A stretch of 64,000 nucleotides of DNA from NCBI RefSeq assembly GCF_020906515.1, contig NC_085855.1, positions 310,001 through 374,000 of the forward strand, written 5' to 3'. The stretch comes from Vanrija pseudolonga (Eukaryota > Basidiomycota > Tremellomycetes > Trichosporonales > Trichosporonaceae). The notes under the pieces are model-generated. The model made no database searches. It had not been told where the DNA came from and was given only the letters and a program-made list of their open reading frames with translations. A program made the position numbers and the translations under genes. Shown here in pieces: positions 44,973-53,537 of the stretch. How positions within the stretch are numbered: position 1 is the first letter of the stretch; every line of letters begins with the position of its first letter.

Positions 44973-45291
44973 ACAGAGTTACTGAGCTTATAGTTGTTCT
45001 TGCTTTGAGCGTGCCGCCATCCAGGCGTCCTGGTTGCCGTGTGACCGAAGTTGACCACGAGTGCCGACGCAACGTGGTGTCGCGGTTCCCGTAAAAGTCG
45101 GGGGTTGTAGCGAAGAGAGTTACTGAGCTTATTTACTTCTCCCTGTGACTATCACGCCGTCAATGAGTCCTGGTTGTCCAGCGGCCTCAGTCAACCACGA
45201 GTTCCGACGCAACGCGGTGGTGCCACGGCTCCCGAACAGAGGGGCAGTGTGGGGCGGTGTGGTGTTTGTGGGAACAGAGTTACTGAGCTTA
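44973..45291. repeat. Degenerate tandem repeat, about 140-160 bp unit
   Basis: The segment AGAGTTACTGAGCTTA recurs at about 44975, 45116 and 45276. Between the copies a second conserved block (GTCCTGGTTG, CAACCACGAG or GACCACGAG, CCGACGCAACG) occurs twice. That makes two full units of about 142 and 160 bp plus the start of a third. No open reading frame spans the units. It may be a minisatellite or the remains of a non-coding element. Confidence 0.6.
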
Positions 45292-45882
45292 ATCGCATTA
45301 GTGTCCCGGCTGCAATTTTCTGGCTCGCGCCGCCACATGCCCATGTGGCACCACCGCCCAGCGTTGCCAAGGTGACGCCCGCGTCGCTGGCATTTCAGAA
45401 ATCTGGACAGTGGAGCGGTGTGTGCGTTCTCACTCACGCCCCAGTCATGACGCTGTGTGTCGGGTGGCCGCAACGGGGGATTGCCATCTCACATGTGGGT
45501 CGTACTATCGCCTCGTACGCCGTGCCCATCAGGACCGGACACGGCCGTCACCAGCAGTGTCACGACTCTCCAAACGCCTCTCGTGTTGAGGACGCAGACT
45601 ATCCATCGAAAGGAACCCCGCCTGCAACCCCAGAATAGTGGTATTACGTCTACGGCCCATGCATTCGATCTCCCTCACGGTCATGTTCTCGCCCGAGCCA
45701 AGAAGAACACGTGAACCCTTACGCCACGGTACGTCCTCTGGGCAGTACCTTGTGGCAGGAACCAAGCGTCGCCTGTCGATCAGTAGCCGATGGTCAGGCA
45801 GCTCTGTCGTCAGCGAAGCGGAGCGCCACACGCCGCCCCACACCCCCGCGCCAACGTCGCCACACACACCACCCCACACAGT
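45292..45882. other. Gap, no gene seen
   Basis: About 590 bases between the tandem repeat and the inverted pair of pol III-type repeats. No supportable coding region. The last part (45830-45880) is CACCCC-rich. Confidence 0.4.
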
Positions 45883-46040
45883 AAAAGGAGACCGACCATA
45901 CCCCCCGAACCCGTCGCCTCGCCCCCGAGGACCGGATTCTACACGGACTCGAACCGTGGACGTGTGCCCTAAGAGCACAACTCGCTACCGTTGCACCCGC
46001 CGGTTGGCGGGTGCTGCTGGTGACTTGGTGACCGCGTTAT
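45883..46040 (-). repeat. tRNA-like pol III repeat, copy C
   Basis: Minus-strand copy of the repeat at 21.5-21.9 kb. It shows the CACCCGCC...GGCGGGTG hairpin, an A-box-like TAGCGAGTTG, an anticodon-arm-like stem TGTGC/GCACA with seven-base loop TCTTAGG, a T-arm-like CACGG/CCGTG stem around the B-box GGTTCGAGTCC, the GAATCCGGTCC core and a T4 terminator (AAAA at 45883-45886 on plus). The D-arm region is too short for a real tRNA. Confidence 0.6.
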
Positions 46041-46092
46041 GTATGGCTCTCCTCGGGGGCTGAGATAAGGACACACTCACTCACTCACACGC

Positions 46093-46260
46093 AAAAGGAG
46101 ACCTACTCTACCCCTCCGAACCCGTCGCCCGACCCCTCGGGACCGGATTCTCATCACGGGCTCGAACCGTGGACCTGTTGCGCCGCACGGCGGAAACAGT
46201 GTTGCACACCCGCTGTGCTGGCTGGCGGGTGTGTGCTGACCGAGCGGTTACCGGCTTATG
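46093..46260 (-). repeat. tRNA-like pol III repeat, copy D
   Basis: Second minus-strand copy, about 50 bases from copy C. It has the CACCCGC...GCGGGTG hairpin, the B-box GGTTCGAGCCC inside a CACGG/CCGTG stem, GATGAGAATCCGGTCC as in copy A, and a T4 terminator (AAAA at 46093-46096 on plus). The paired arrangement mirrors copies A and B. Confidence 0.6.
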
Positions 46261-46582
46261 GCGGTGGGTAGCGGACAGCTGCCGTCACTCACTGCCGCCG
46301 TCTCAGAGTCGAGCTGCTCAACGTCTGAACGACAGCGGGCTACAGGAGTGGTAGGGACGACGGCGCAGTGTGTGACTGGCTACTTCTATACAAGCGATGA
46401 AGCAACTTACTTGGCGTGACTGAAACCTCGGGAGTTGCTGGTGTTACATAGTGCCCCGGTCGTTCCATGTTAGGCACATGACCGCACAACCTCCAGCCAC
46501 AGTCTTCTCCAGCCCACGACGGCCACGACTCTGACTCTCCACTTTCCACTCCTCTCTACCTGCCAATCAACCACCGCCCACC
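46261..46582. other. Promoter gap of the membrane-protein array
   Basis: About 320 bases between the repeat pair and the first array gene. A CT-rich leader (CTCCACTTTCCACTCCTCTC) lies just before the start codon. Nothing else is seen. Confidence 0.4.
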
Positions 46583-47377
46583 ATGCCGGCTCATCAACCC
46601 CTGTCCGGTACCAGCATCGTTGTCCTCATCTGCGTTATTCTTTCTGTTCTCCAAGTAGGCTCCACGCTGTTCATGCTCGGCGTGCGCACCTTTCCACCAT
46701 CGGCCGCCTTCCTCGTCGTGTTTGCAGTCAACACGAGCGGAGCGTATGACACGTCGCGTAGGTTGCATGTCGTGCTGGAGCCCACTGTCATCGGAATCTG
46801 TGCCGCCGTCTACGCGGCGTTCATGATCGGCGTCATGCTTGTTGTGCACGACGAGTCGAAGCTATGCTGGCTTGTCGTCCTCATCGACATGTGCTGCTCC
46901 TGGTTTATGGGCATGGCCATTAACACTTGGTGCTCCTTCGAGTTCGAGTCGACGCTAGACGATACACACGAGTGGGAAGACCGCCTCTACCGCGACACAA
47001 ACTTCTTCGGCCAGGAGACGCCTGAGGCCCGCGATTTCCGACTGTATCAGGAGGCCGTCGGGATCACTCTCAAGATCCAGGAGCAGACGGCTATCATGAA
47101 TGTTAAAATCGCCGAACAAGAGAACGAGAAGGCTCAACTGGAGGCAAAGCTACGCGACTGCGACGACGTGATTGCCTTGGGGTGGGACTGGCTAGCTCAC
47201 GTCGAGGAGGTTCTGGCCGATGTCGAGAAGCGGCGGGCCGCCGACCGGACCTTCTCGAGCGACGCCGAGATCGCCAAGGCCGGCGAACTCCTTAACAACA
47301 TCCGCCGCACTCTCACGGAGGGAGCTGCCAGACGAGAGGGTTGCGCCGACAGATCCAAGGAGGGATGTAGTGTGTGA
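46583..47377 (+). CDS. Four-helix membrane array protein 1
   Basis: First member of a tandem family, 264 aa, intronless; start at 46583 (MPAHQPLSGT). Four hydrophobic segments: IVVLICVILSVLQVGSTLF, AAFLVVFAVNT, TVIGICAAVYAAFMIGVML and LCWLVVLIDMCCSWFMGM. They are followed by a long charged, probably coiled-coil C-terminus (KIQEQTAIMNVKIAEQENEK, EEVLADVEKRR). A Cys-rich last helix and a Cys-containing tail are notable. The layout (four helices then helical cytosolic domain) is shared with proteins 2-6. Possibly MARVEL-like. Function unknown; a membrane scaffold role would fit the coiled coil but is inference. Confidence 0.65.
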   Translation: MPAHQPLSGTSIVVLICVILSVLQVGSTLFMLGVRTFPPSAAFLVVFAVNTSGAYDTSRRLHVVLEPTVIGICAAVYAAFMIGVMLVVHDESKLCWLVVLIDMCCSWFMGMAINTWCSFEFESTLDDTHEWEDRLYRDTNFFGQETPEARDFRLYQEAVGITLKIQEQTAIMNVKIAEQENEKAQLEAKLRDCDDVIALGWDWLAHVEEVLADVEKRRAADRTFSSDAEIAKAGELLNNIRRTLTEGAARREGCADRSKEGCSV

Positions 47378-47490
47378 TGCATGTTGTGAGGGGACGGCGG
47401 TCAAGTCGTGCCTTACTGCACTGCACTCGACATCACACGTCCAGCCCCCCAGTTGTCGCAACTTCTCTTCTTTCCACATCACCCACAACA

Positions 47491-48114
47491 ATGACAACTG
47501 GGGCAACCTCAACCATGCAGTTGGGGCCCAAACGCTGCCTCAACCTACTCCACGCATTAAGCGCCGCCACCTTCCTCGCAGGCTGCAACCTACTTGTGCG
47601 GTGGATCGCAACTCGCCAGTCCAATTTCATCCACGGCTTTGTCTTTATGACTGCGTGGGGTGCATCGCAGACAGGGCGCGGTCTATACGGTATCTTGGGG
47701 GAGAAAGGTATATGGTTCACCGTCACCCTTATCACGGTCATGGTGCTGGCCAGCGCCATGGCCCTCCTTGCCTTCGACGTGCCAGGGGTGCCAATCCTGT
47801 GTGTCGACTCCTTCGTCTTGGGCGGCGTGGGGCACTTCGTGGACTGGTGGCACTCCTTTCAAGGCGATAGACACCACGAACTCCAATACATCAGCACACT
47901 CGACCGACCAGAGCTCGAGGCGCTCAAAATGGATCTCGAGGCCATACTGGCGCCCGTCGACGACGACCTGGCGCGCCTCGACGCACAGCCGTGGAGGAGG
48001 TTCTTCGCCAAGCTCAAAATTCGAATCCTGCACCCCGCTGTCCACCAGAACCGCTTTCGCTTGGCTGCTGTGTCGGCACAGCTTGGTCCTGAGACAGGAG
48101 TAGAGAAAGGGTAG
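47491..48114 (+). CDS. Four-helix membrane array protein 2
   Basis: Second member, 207 aa, intronless; start at 47491 (MTTGATSTMQLGPKR) after an ACAACA leader. Helices include LSAATFLAGCNLLVRW, HGFVFMTAWGASQTG, FTVTLITVMVLASAMALL and VPILCVDSFVLGGVGHF. The segment GLYGILGEKGI and the following VMVLASAMALL match GLYEKLGRRGI and MVVASAMLL in protein 5, showing common descent. The helical C-terminus (LDRPELEALKMDLEAILAPV) corresponds to the siblings' HPEL-type block but is shorter. It looks intact. Function unknown. Confidence 0.62.
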   Translation: MTTGATSTMQLGPKRCLNLLHALSAATFLAGCNLLVRWIATRQSNFIHGFVFMTAWGASQTGRGLYGILGEKGIWFTVTLITVMVLASAMALLAFDVPGVPILCVDSFVLGGVGHFVDWWHSFQGDRHHELQYISTLDRPELEALKMDLEAILAPVDDDLARLDAQPWRRFFAKLKIRILHPAVHQNRFRLAAVSAQLGPETGVEKG

Positions 48115-48175
48115 CAGTCTCATGTGCAATTCGGTGGCTCAGACATGGTCATGCCGCGGCCACCCTCTCCTCGCG

Positions 48176-48292
48176 GGCATCGACGAGCTGCGTGTCGCCC
48201 ACCCGCAGATCGCGACCGACGACCAGGTCGCGGCCCTCAAGGGCAGCGTGCACCGCGACCTCGCCCGCCTGAGATACTTGGGCCTGATGTAG
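48176..48292 (+). pseudogene. Relic C-terminus of the four-helix family
   Basis: A 38-residue open stretch (GIDELRVAHPQIATDDQVAA, then LKGSVHRDLARLRYLGLM and a stop) aligns clearly with the C-terminal block of protein 5 (ISELRFAHPDLATNAEVAAL, DVRRDLGHW). There is no start, and no transmembrane part lies before it. It is the tail of a lost family member directly downstream of protein 2. Confidence 0.6.
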
Positions 48293-48479
48293 TTGTGTAT
48301 GTAGCGCGCGCCAGGGGTACTGTGTAGCTGTGTCATGGCTGAGGAGCCGGCGTGAGATGCCAAGAGCCGAGGCCACACACCCGCCGTGCCTTGTCACTCA
48401 AAGTTCAGCCTCCTCCAGACCGAAACGACTCCAGATCTCACTCAACTCGGATCCTTCGAGTGCTGCTCATCTGTTGTCA

Positions 48480-48940
48480 CATCATTCGCGACGATGCCGA
48501 CTACGACGGCACCAACGTTGCCGCTGCCAATGTCGCCGTCTACACCCTGTGGATCATGTGGATTGCCTTTCAAAGCAGCTCAGCCCAGGCTACATCCCTC
48601 CCAGCGGCGTCTCGCACAGCATTGACGGTGCCGACCGAACCGACCCTTTCGTCTGTACCGCGGCTTGGAGGCCATGAGCCCGGCCGAGAAGGCGAGCGTG
48701 CGGCTGCGCCTCGAAGAGTCCCCCACGCGCAACATCGCCCTGCTGACGTACCTCGAGGGGAGTAACGGTATGGCCTCAGACGACGAGGTCGCTGTCCTCC
48801 GACGCATGGTGGGCGCCGACGTTGGCAAGCTGTGCTGCGTTGCACAGGCGAGACGGCGGAGGAGGGTAAAGCCGAGGTGTGACGGTAAACCCGATATGGC
48901 TTCCATGCACATACCACCCCCCCCGGGTTGTTGAGTCGCT
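48480..48940 (+). pseudogene. Relic of a four-helix family member
   Basis: Broken pieces in two frames. NVAAANVAVYTLWIMWIAFQ (near 48510-48575) matches the last helix of proteins 4 and 6 (GADVAVYTLWGMYSAF). After a frame change, MSPAEKASVRLRLEESPTR and MASDDEVAVLRRMVGADVGK (48672-48830) match the C-terminal block of protein 6 (ASADDVAMLRRIVRTDVQR). The first helices are missing. It is a decayed copy between proteins 2 and 3. Confidence 0.6.
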
Positions 48941-49429
48941 TATGCAACAGGATCCGTGGGCTATTGCCATGCCGCGGCCGGCGGATCACTCGGCGGCGGC
49001 CGTGGCGCTCGCCACAAACCCCAGTGGCGATCTGCAGTGGCGCCCATGCCGCCGCCGAGCTTGCCGATGCGTCACGTCACACCCACCTTGATGCGGCGAG
49101 CGACACGACGCGCCGTGCTGTGCCCCGACGACACATGCAGTGCGACCTTGCACCTGCCATGGCCCCCGTGGTCTGTCTGGCCTGGATCATGCGGCGGTGC
49201 GGTGCGGCAAGTGCTGCTGCACCAGGGGAAGCAGGGCCCGGAATCTCAGACTGCCCCTCTTGGCGCCGTCGTGCCTTGCTGGCGTGACGACGACCCCAAC
49301 AACCACCACTAGCCACCGACTTGAGCTCAACGACTGGTTGTTGTGCTTTCTCGTCCATCCACTCCACCGTGACAATACTGCAGGATCCTCAAGACGTCCT
49401 GGCGCGACGTCAGAGCCCTGCTAGACGCC
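48941..49429 (+). other. Gap before array protein 3
   Basis: About 490 bases downstream of the relics. I see no confident family similarity, though GC content and the absence of a clear leader before 49430 suggest that further decayed family sequence may be present. Confidence 0.35.
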
Positions 49430-50154
49430 ATGCGCCGCAACGTTGTGCGCTTGGCTGAGGTGGAGGCGCAGGCAGCGCCGCTACGCCGCAACCTATACCT
49501 CAGCCCGGAGGCCTTGTTCTGGCTTGCTGCCTCCTTCGCCTTTGCAAGGATCACAGCGTCGCCCTTCACCGACCCAGAGCGGTACTTCTCATCCGTCGTC
49601 CAACTCCTCTCCATCTTCAACGTTGCTTGCATGGTCACCGCCCTGACGGGCTCGGGGCAAAAACCCTCGTGCTCGCCGGGCAGTTCGTTTTCCTCCCCTC
49701 CATAGTCCTCCTCCTCGGCTTTGGGATGTTCGAGTTGGAGTTCTTCGCGAGCGTCGCGGGTGTTTACGCGGCCATGTGGGTCCTCTGGCTCATTTACGCC
49801 GTAGTTACTGGCCATCCCTCCCGCCCCGCCAATAGCCAAACTGCCAGAACGACAGTCAAAGACATCATCGAGTCCCTGCGTGAAATCTCGCCTGCGCTGG
49901 ACGGCAGTAGACAAATTCTGTTGGGTCTCGAGAAGTTTCACGCCGGCGACATCGACTTCCTGAGTGCAGACAATCTCGCGGAGTTCCGGGAGAGTGTTGG
50001 GGACGACGACGAGATCAGGGCATCGTTGCGGGCGTTCGCGAGCGACGATAAGATCGCGGCTGCGCAGGAGGAGGTGCGGCGCAACTATTTGCGCTTGGTT
50101 GAGCTGTCGGAGCTGCTGGAAGCTGAAGTAGAGAGGTACAAGGAGGATGTTTGA
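49430..50154 (+). CDS. Four-helix membrane array protein 3, one frame break
   Basis: Opens MRRNVVRLAEVEAQAAPLRR, with helices ALFWLAASFAFARI and VVQLLSIFNVACMVTAL. At about 49645-49660 family-like hydrophobic sequence moves to another frame (GAKTLVLAGQFVFLPSIVLL, then FFASVAGVYAAMWVLWLIY) and runs through a helical C-terminus (VKDIIESLREISPALDGSR, EVRRNYLRLVELSELLEAE) to 50154. A 50-nt intron with a poor GTCACC donor could also join them, but siblings are intronless and it would shorten helix 3. Frame break or sequence error is favoured. Layout as protein 1. Function unknown. Confidence 0.5.
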
Positions 50155-50277
50155 TGTACGAGCTTTGTGGCGTGACGATGGCCACTCATGGCCCGGTGCC
50201 TTGTTGCGATGCAAAACCACCTGCTTGCTCGACCAACACCAATCTCGACGTCCTTGCCTTTATCCATTTACACACAA

Positions 50278-50971
50278 TGCCCCGCCACCACCTGTACACC
50301 CACGCCAAAGACCTGCTGACCCGCCCGCGTTTCGGAGCATCCTCGTCACGGCCGGCAGCGTGCTCACCGCCGTCGGCGTGGTGGCGGTCCTAATCGCTTG
50401 GCTGGCCGACAGCGTCCACCCCATCCTCGGGCTCATCGTCCTTGTAATCTTCGTCGTCTCCGTCCTTGGCATCTTCGCCGGTGTGCGCCTGGCCGTCGTC
50501 GCCGCCGGCGGGGTGGGCACTGCGGTCGTCACCGCCATCCCATTTGTCCTCATCACGGGCATGGGGCTCCCCCTCTGCCTTGTTGGACGCAACCCAATCT
50601 CCGGCTGGTGGATCGTCGGCGCAGACGTTGCGGTGTACACCCTGTGGGGAATGTACAGTGCGTTTGTCAGCAGCGAGGGGTACGTGCCCGTCAGCAGCGA
50701 GGAGCAGGACGTGGAGGCCGCCCCCGGCCACACCGTCCTCCTCGACGAGCTCCCCCTGCCGCCGCGGTACGGTGAAACCCCGGCGCCATGCGAGCAAGTC
50801 CTCGCGCGCAGCGTCACGTCGGTGGCGTATGAGGGTGAAGAGTTGGCGTCCGCCGCCGACGCCGCGACGCTGCGCGGCATCGCGGCTGCCCATCCGCGCA
50901 GCCTGCGCGCCATGGCTGACGTCCTTGCCGTACGACTTGACTTGGAGAAAGACAAGACGGGGGAGGAATAG
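50278..50971 (+). CDS. Four-helix membrane array protein 4, probable frame break
   Basis: The best family start is 50278 (MPRHHLYTHAKDLLTRP), which parallels protein 6 (LDLLARAYTPVFYDVLATAG). By about 50335 the family sequence is in another frame (FRSILVTAGSVLTAVGVVAV), then LGLIVLVIFVVSVLGIFAGV, AIPFVLITGMGLPLCLVG and WWIVGADVAVYTLWGMYSAF. The C-terminal block (EQVLARSVTSVAYEGEELAS, DAATLRGIAAAHPRSLRAMA) ends at 50971. The second frame is also open from an ATG at 50147, overlapping protein 3, but that start has no family support. Sibling of protein 6. Function unknown. Confidence 0.5.
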
Positions 50972-51159
50972 TATTGCCAGGCCATACAGTACAGAGGCCT
51001 ACCTAGGCATGTCAATGCAATGGCGACGAGATGTAGTGTTTGTTTGTACTCGTTGCACCCTCGTCAGCTGTGTCAGGTCGTGCCTTAGGTGCAGGCAGTG
51101 CACCATGACAGTTCGTCGCGGGCCTTTCAGTCGTTACAACATTCACATCGCTCACGACA

Positions 51160-51822
51160 ATGCCGACAGCGCCGCTCTCACCACCTGGGTCGGGCAAGGC
51201 CCTCATCATGGGTAGCATCGTCTTGCACCTCGTCTGCGTATTCTACGTGGTCCAAGCTGTCTTCCAGACGGCCAAGAGCTATGCCCTGGCATATGTCGTA
51301 GCCTTCATCACGATGGCGGCCACGGCCTGGTCTCTCGCGAGTGGGCTGTACGAGAAGCTGGGGCGCAGAGGAATCGCACTGTTCCTCTTCCTCGTCGCTT
51401 GTATGGTCGTAGCTAGCGCCATGCTGCTGGCGGACAACATCGTCCTCGACGAAGGCGGCGCAGGCTTGCAACTCCTGCGCGGTTACGCCGGCGTCTTCTA
51501 CGTCGCCACCCTGGCCTCGGCCTACCGCTACCCCAGCTCGAGCTCGCGCGCGTACCCGGTACTCCGGGACCTCGCCACCGCCGACCACTGGGACCTCGGC
51601 GCGCGCAAGCGCGCTCTCGAGGCCGCGCTCGCCAACAACACGGGCACGCTGGCGCGTATCTCCGAGTTGCGTTTCGCACACCCCGACCTCGCGACGAATG
51701 CCGAGGTGGCCGCGCTGTGCGCTGACGTGCGCCGTGACCTTGGGCACTGGACTGCCGTGTCCGAGGCGTATGCTGTGCGGTTTGAGGCGGGGGATGCTGT
51801 GCCCCAAGCTCCGGGAAGTTGA
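51160..51822 (+). CDS. Four-helix membrane array protein 5
   Basis: Intact member, 220 aa, intronless; start at 51160 (MPTAPLSPPGSGKA) after a CTCACGACA leader. Helices: IMGSIVLHLVCVFYVVQAVF, YALAYVVAFITMAATAWSLA, IALFLFLVACMVVASAMLL and LLRGYAGVFYVATLASAY. The cytosolic helical block reads LRDLATADHWDLGARKRALE, then ARISELRFAHPDLATNAEVA and LCADVRRDLGHW. It is the closest intact match to the relic at 48176 and resembles protein 2 in helices 2-3. It is a good reference copy for the family. Function unknown. Confidence 0.65.
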   Translation: MPTAPLSPPGSGKALIMGSIVLHLVCVFYVVQAVFQTAKSYALAYVVAFITMAATAWSLASGLYEKLGRRGIALFLFLVACMVVASAMLLADNIVLDEGGAGLQLLRGYAGVFYVATLASAYRYPSSSSRAYPVLRDLATADHWDLGARKRALEAALANNTGTLARISELRFAHPDLATNAEVAALCADVRRDLGHWTAVSEAYAVRFEAGDAVPQAPGS

Positions 51823-51957
51823 TGTATCAGTTGTTCGCATCGACGTCATGGGCTGTGGAGGTTGAAAGGCCGCAGGTGGTGCGGTGCCTCGCTCACCACC
51901 AGCCTAGTGCTGACAACGACAACCGACCTCGACTTGCTGTTCATCCACTCACCGACA

Positions 51958-52663
51958 ATGAGCGCACTACAGCAAGTCCTGGACCTCCTCGCACGTGCCT
52001 ACACCCCAGTGTTCTACGACGTGCTCGCCACCGCAGGAGGCGTGCTCACCGCGCTCGGCCTGGCAGCCGTCACGGTCGTCTCCCTCACCAGCGACGTCCC
52101 GTTCGCCGCCGGGATCGTATACCTGGGCACCTTTGTAGGCTGTGTGCTCGCCGTCTTCTCGCTCGGGCGCCTGGCCGTCGTGGCGACCGGCTCGGCCGCG
52201 AACGCGATTGCTGCGGCCGCCCCGTTCTCCATCATCACCATGACCGGGTCCATCATTTGCTTTATGTCAACTCCCCAGCTCTTGGTGTGGTGGATCGTGG
52301 CCGCAAACGTCGGCGTATACGCCCTGTTACTCATGTGCGCGCCGTTCGGCACCCCGGGCGGGGTACCCACCACCGGTGAGGCTAAGGATGCGCCACAACT
52401 CGACCCGTGCCTCCGCGACCTTGAGCACATCAGCCACCCGGAGCTCAAAGTCCGGAGACGGAGTGCCGAGAAGGTCCTCGCGCGCGCGCAACGTCACGTC
52501 GCTGTCGTTTCTGGCAGATGCGGGTGACCTGGCATCTGCCGACGACGTCGCGATGCTCCGGCGTATCGTGCGCACCGACGTGCAAAGGCTACGCATCATT
52601 GCTGACATGTTCGCTGCGCGGTTTGAGCCCAAAGAAGACGGGAACGAGAAAGGGAAGGTGTAG
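51958..52663 (+). CDS. Four-helix membrane array protein 6, CG-run frame break
   Basis: Start at 51958 (MSALQQVLDLLARAYTP). Helices: DVLATAGGVLTALGLAAVTV, FAAGIVYLGTFVGCVLAVFS, IAAAAPFSIITMTGSIICFM and LLVWWIVAANVGVYALLL. The C-terminal block begins DLEHISHPELKVRRRSAEKV. At a CG dinucleotide run (52479-52488) the current frame goes on to an early stop at 52527. The family sequence (NVTSLSFLADAGDLASADDV, AMLRRIVRTDVQRLRIIADM) continues in another frame to 52663. A change of one CG unit would join them, so this is recent slippage or a sequencing error. Sibling of protein 4. Function unknown. Confidence 0.52.
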
Positions 52664-52922
52664 ACGTAGCGCAGTTGGATGAACAGTTGCAGCAGACTGG
52701 CATAGGTTATACAGTGGATGATCTATGCCGCCAGAGGCGCAAAGCGCTGCATCCTCAAGACTTGTACAGTCCCGGCCTCGAGCCCCTATCCCAAGCAGCA
52801 AGATCTACGTCAGCCATGAGGATGAGGATGAGGATGAGGATGAGGATGAGGATGAGGATGAGGATGAGGATGAGGATGAGGATGAGGATGAGGATGAGGA
52901 TGAGGATGAGGATGAGGCGGAT

Positions 52923-52953
<31 letters not shown>

Positions 52954-53537
52954 CTCCTTATCCGTGTCTACGTATGAAATGATCAAAGTGAAGCATCTTC
53001 TCCCCCAGCTCCATAGCAGCCGCTCAGTTGACCGCCTTCGATACTTCGAAGCACCTGCACCCCGAGGCCCCCCACTGCCTGATGCCGTACCAGCACAGCC
53101 ATGCACAACCCAACCCCACCCACCGCATCACGAGCTAGCCCAGTGCCGAGGCACACGCCCGTAAACTAAGGCAGCAGCACTGCCCGCCATGCTGAAACAC
53201 ACGCCAGAGCGACAGCCGCACTCGGCCGCCCAACTGACCTGTCCCGCGCCGGCTATGCCGGAGTCGAGACCAGCTTACTACGCGGTCCGCGGCGTGCCTG
53301 TTGCCAAACAAGAGCAGGCACCACGGGCAGTCTGCTGATTGTCGACGCGTCCGCCATGCCAGCCAGATATATAGTCGTTGAGCGGCTCACGCTGCCTGTT
53401 ACATAGCTGCTCTCTACGCCTACAGCCGCGCGCAACTTGTGATCCTAGCTCAACTCGATCTGTCTCTCCAAGCGAAAAGCCAGCCGATCCGCCACGTTCG
53501 CCACATCAAACTCGTAAAACCCAGTCCGACCCTCGAC
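52664..53537. other. Gap with a simple repeat, no gene seen
   Basis: About 870 bases after the membrane-protein array. Apart from the hexamer satellite at 52816-52952 I see no coding region or RNA gene. The region before 53538 should be the promoter of the low-complexity protein gene; a TATATA sequence at 53366-53371 could be its TATA element. Confidence 0.45.
52816..52952 (+). repeat. (ATGAGG)n microsatellite
   Basis: About 17 near-perfect units of ATGAGG (52816-52917), then about four units of the related ACGAGG to 52952. The strand is purine-only apart from T and C at fixed positions. It would encode a Glu-Asp repeat in one frame, but there is no credible gene around it. Such arrays mutate by slippage and could serve as strain markers. 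Confidence 0.85.

Noticed and set aside
44973-45291. CRISPR-like array
   Set aside because: Only three short recurrences with long, mutually similar spacers in a eukaryotic genome; it is a degenerate tandem repeat.
45883-46040. A real tRNA gene (anticodon-arm-like and T-arm-like stems, B-box)
   Set aside because: The D-arm region is too short, position 33 of the loop is not U, and no 5' strand pairs with the 3' acceptor segment. Treated as a tRNA-like repeat.
49637-49686. A 50-nt intron in membrane array protein 3
   Set aside because: The donor GTCACC is unlike every other donor in the window, siblings have no intron, and the skipped sequence encodes part of a conserved helix in another frame.
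52725-52982. An 85-residue Glu-Asp repeat protein
   Set aside because: The frame exists only because the ATGAGG satellite has no stops; no start context, splice signal or family supports it.
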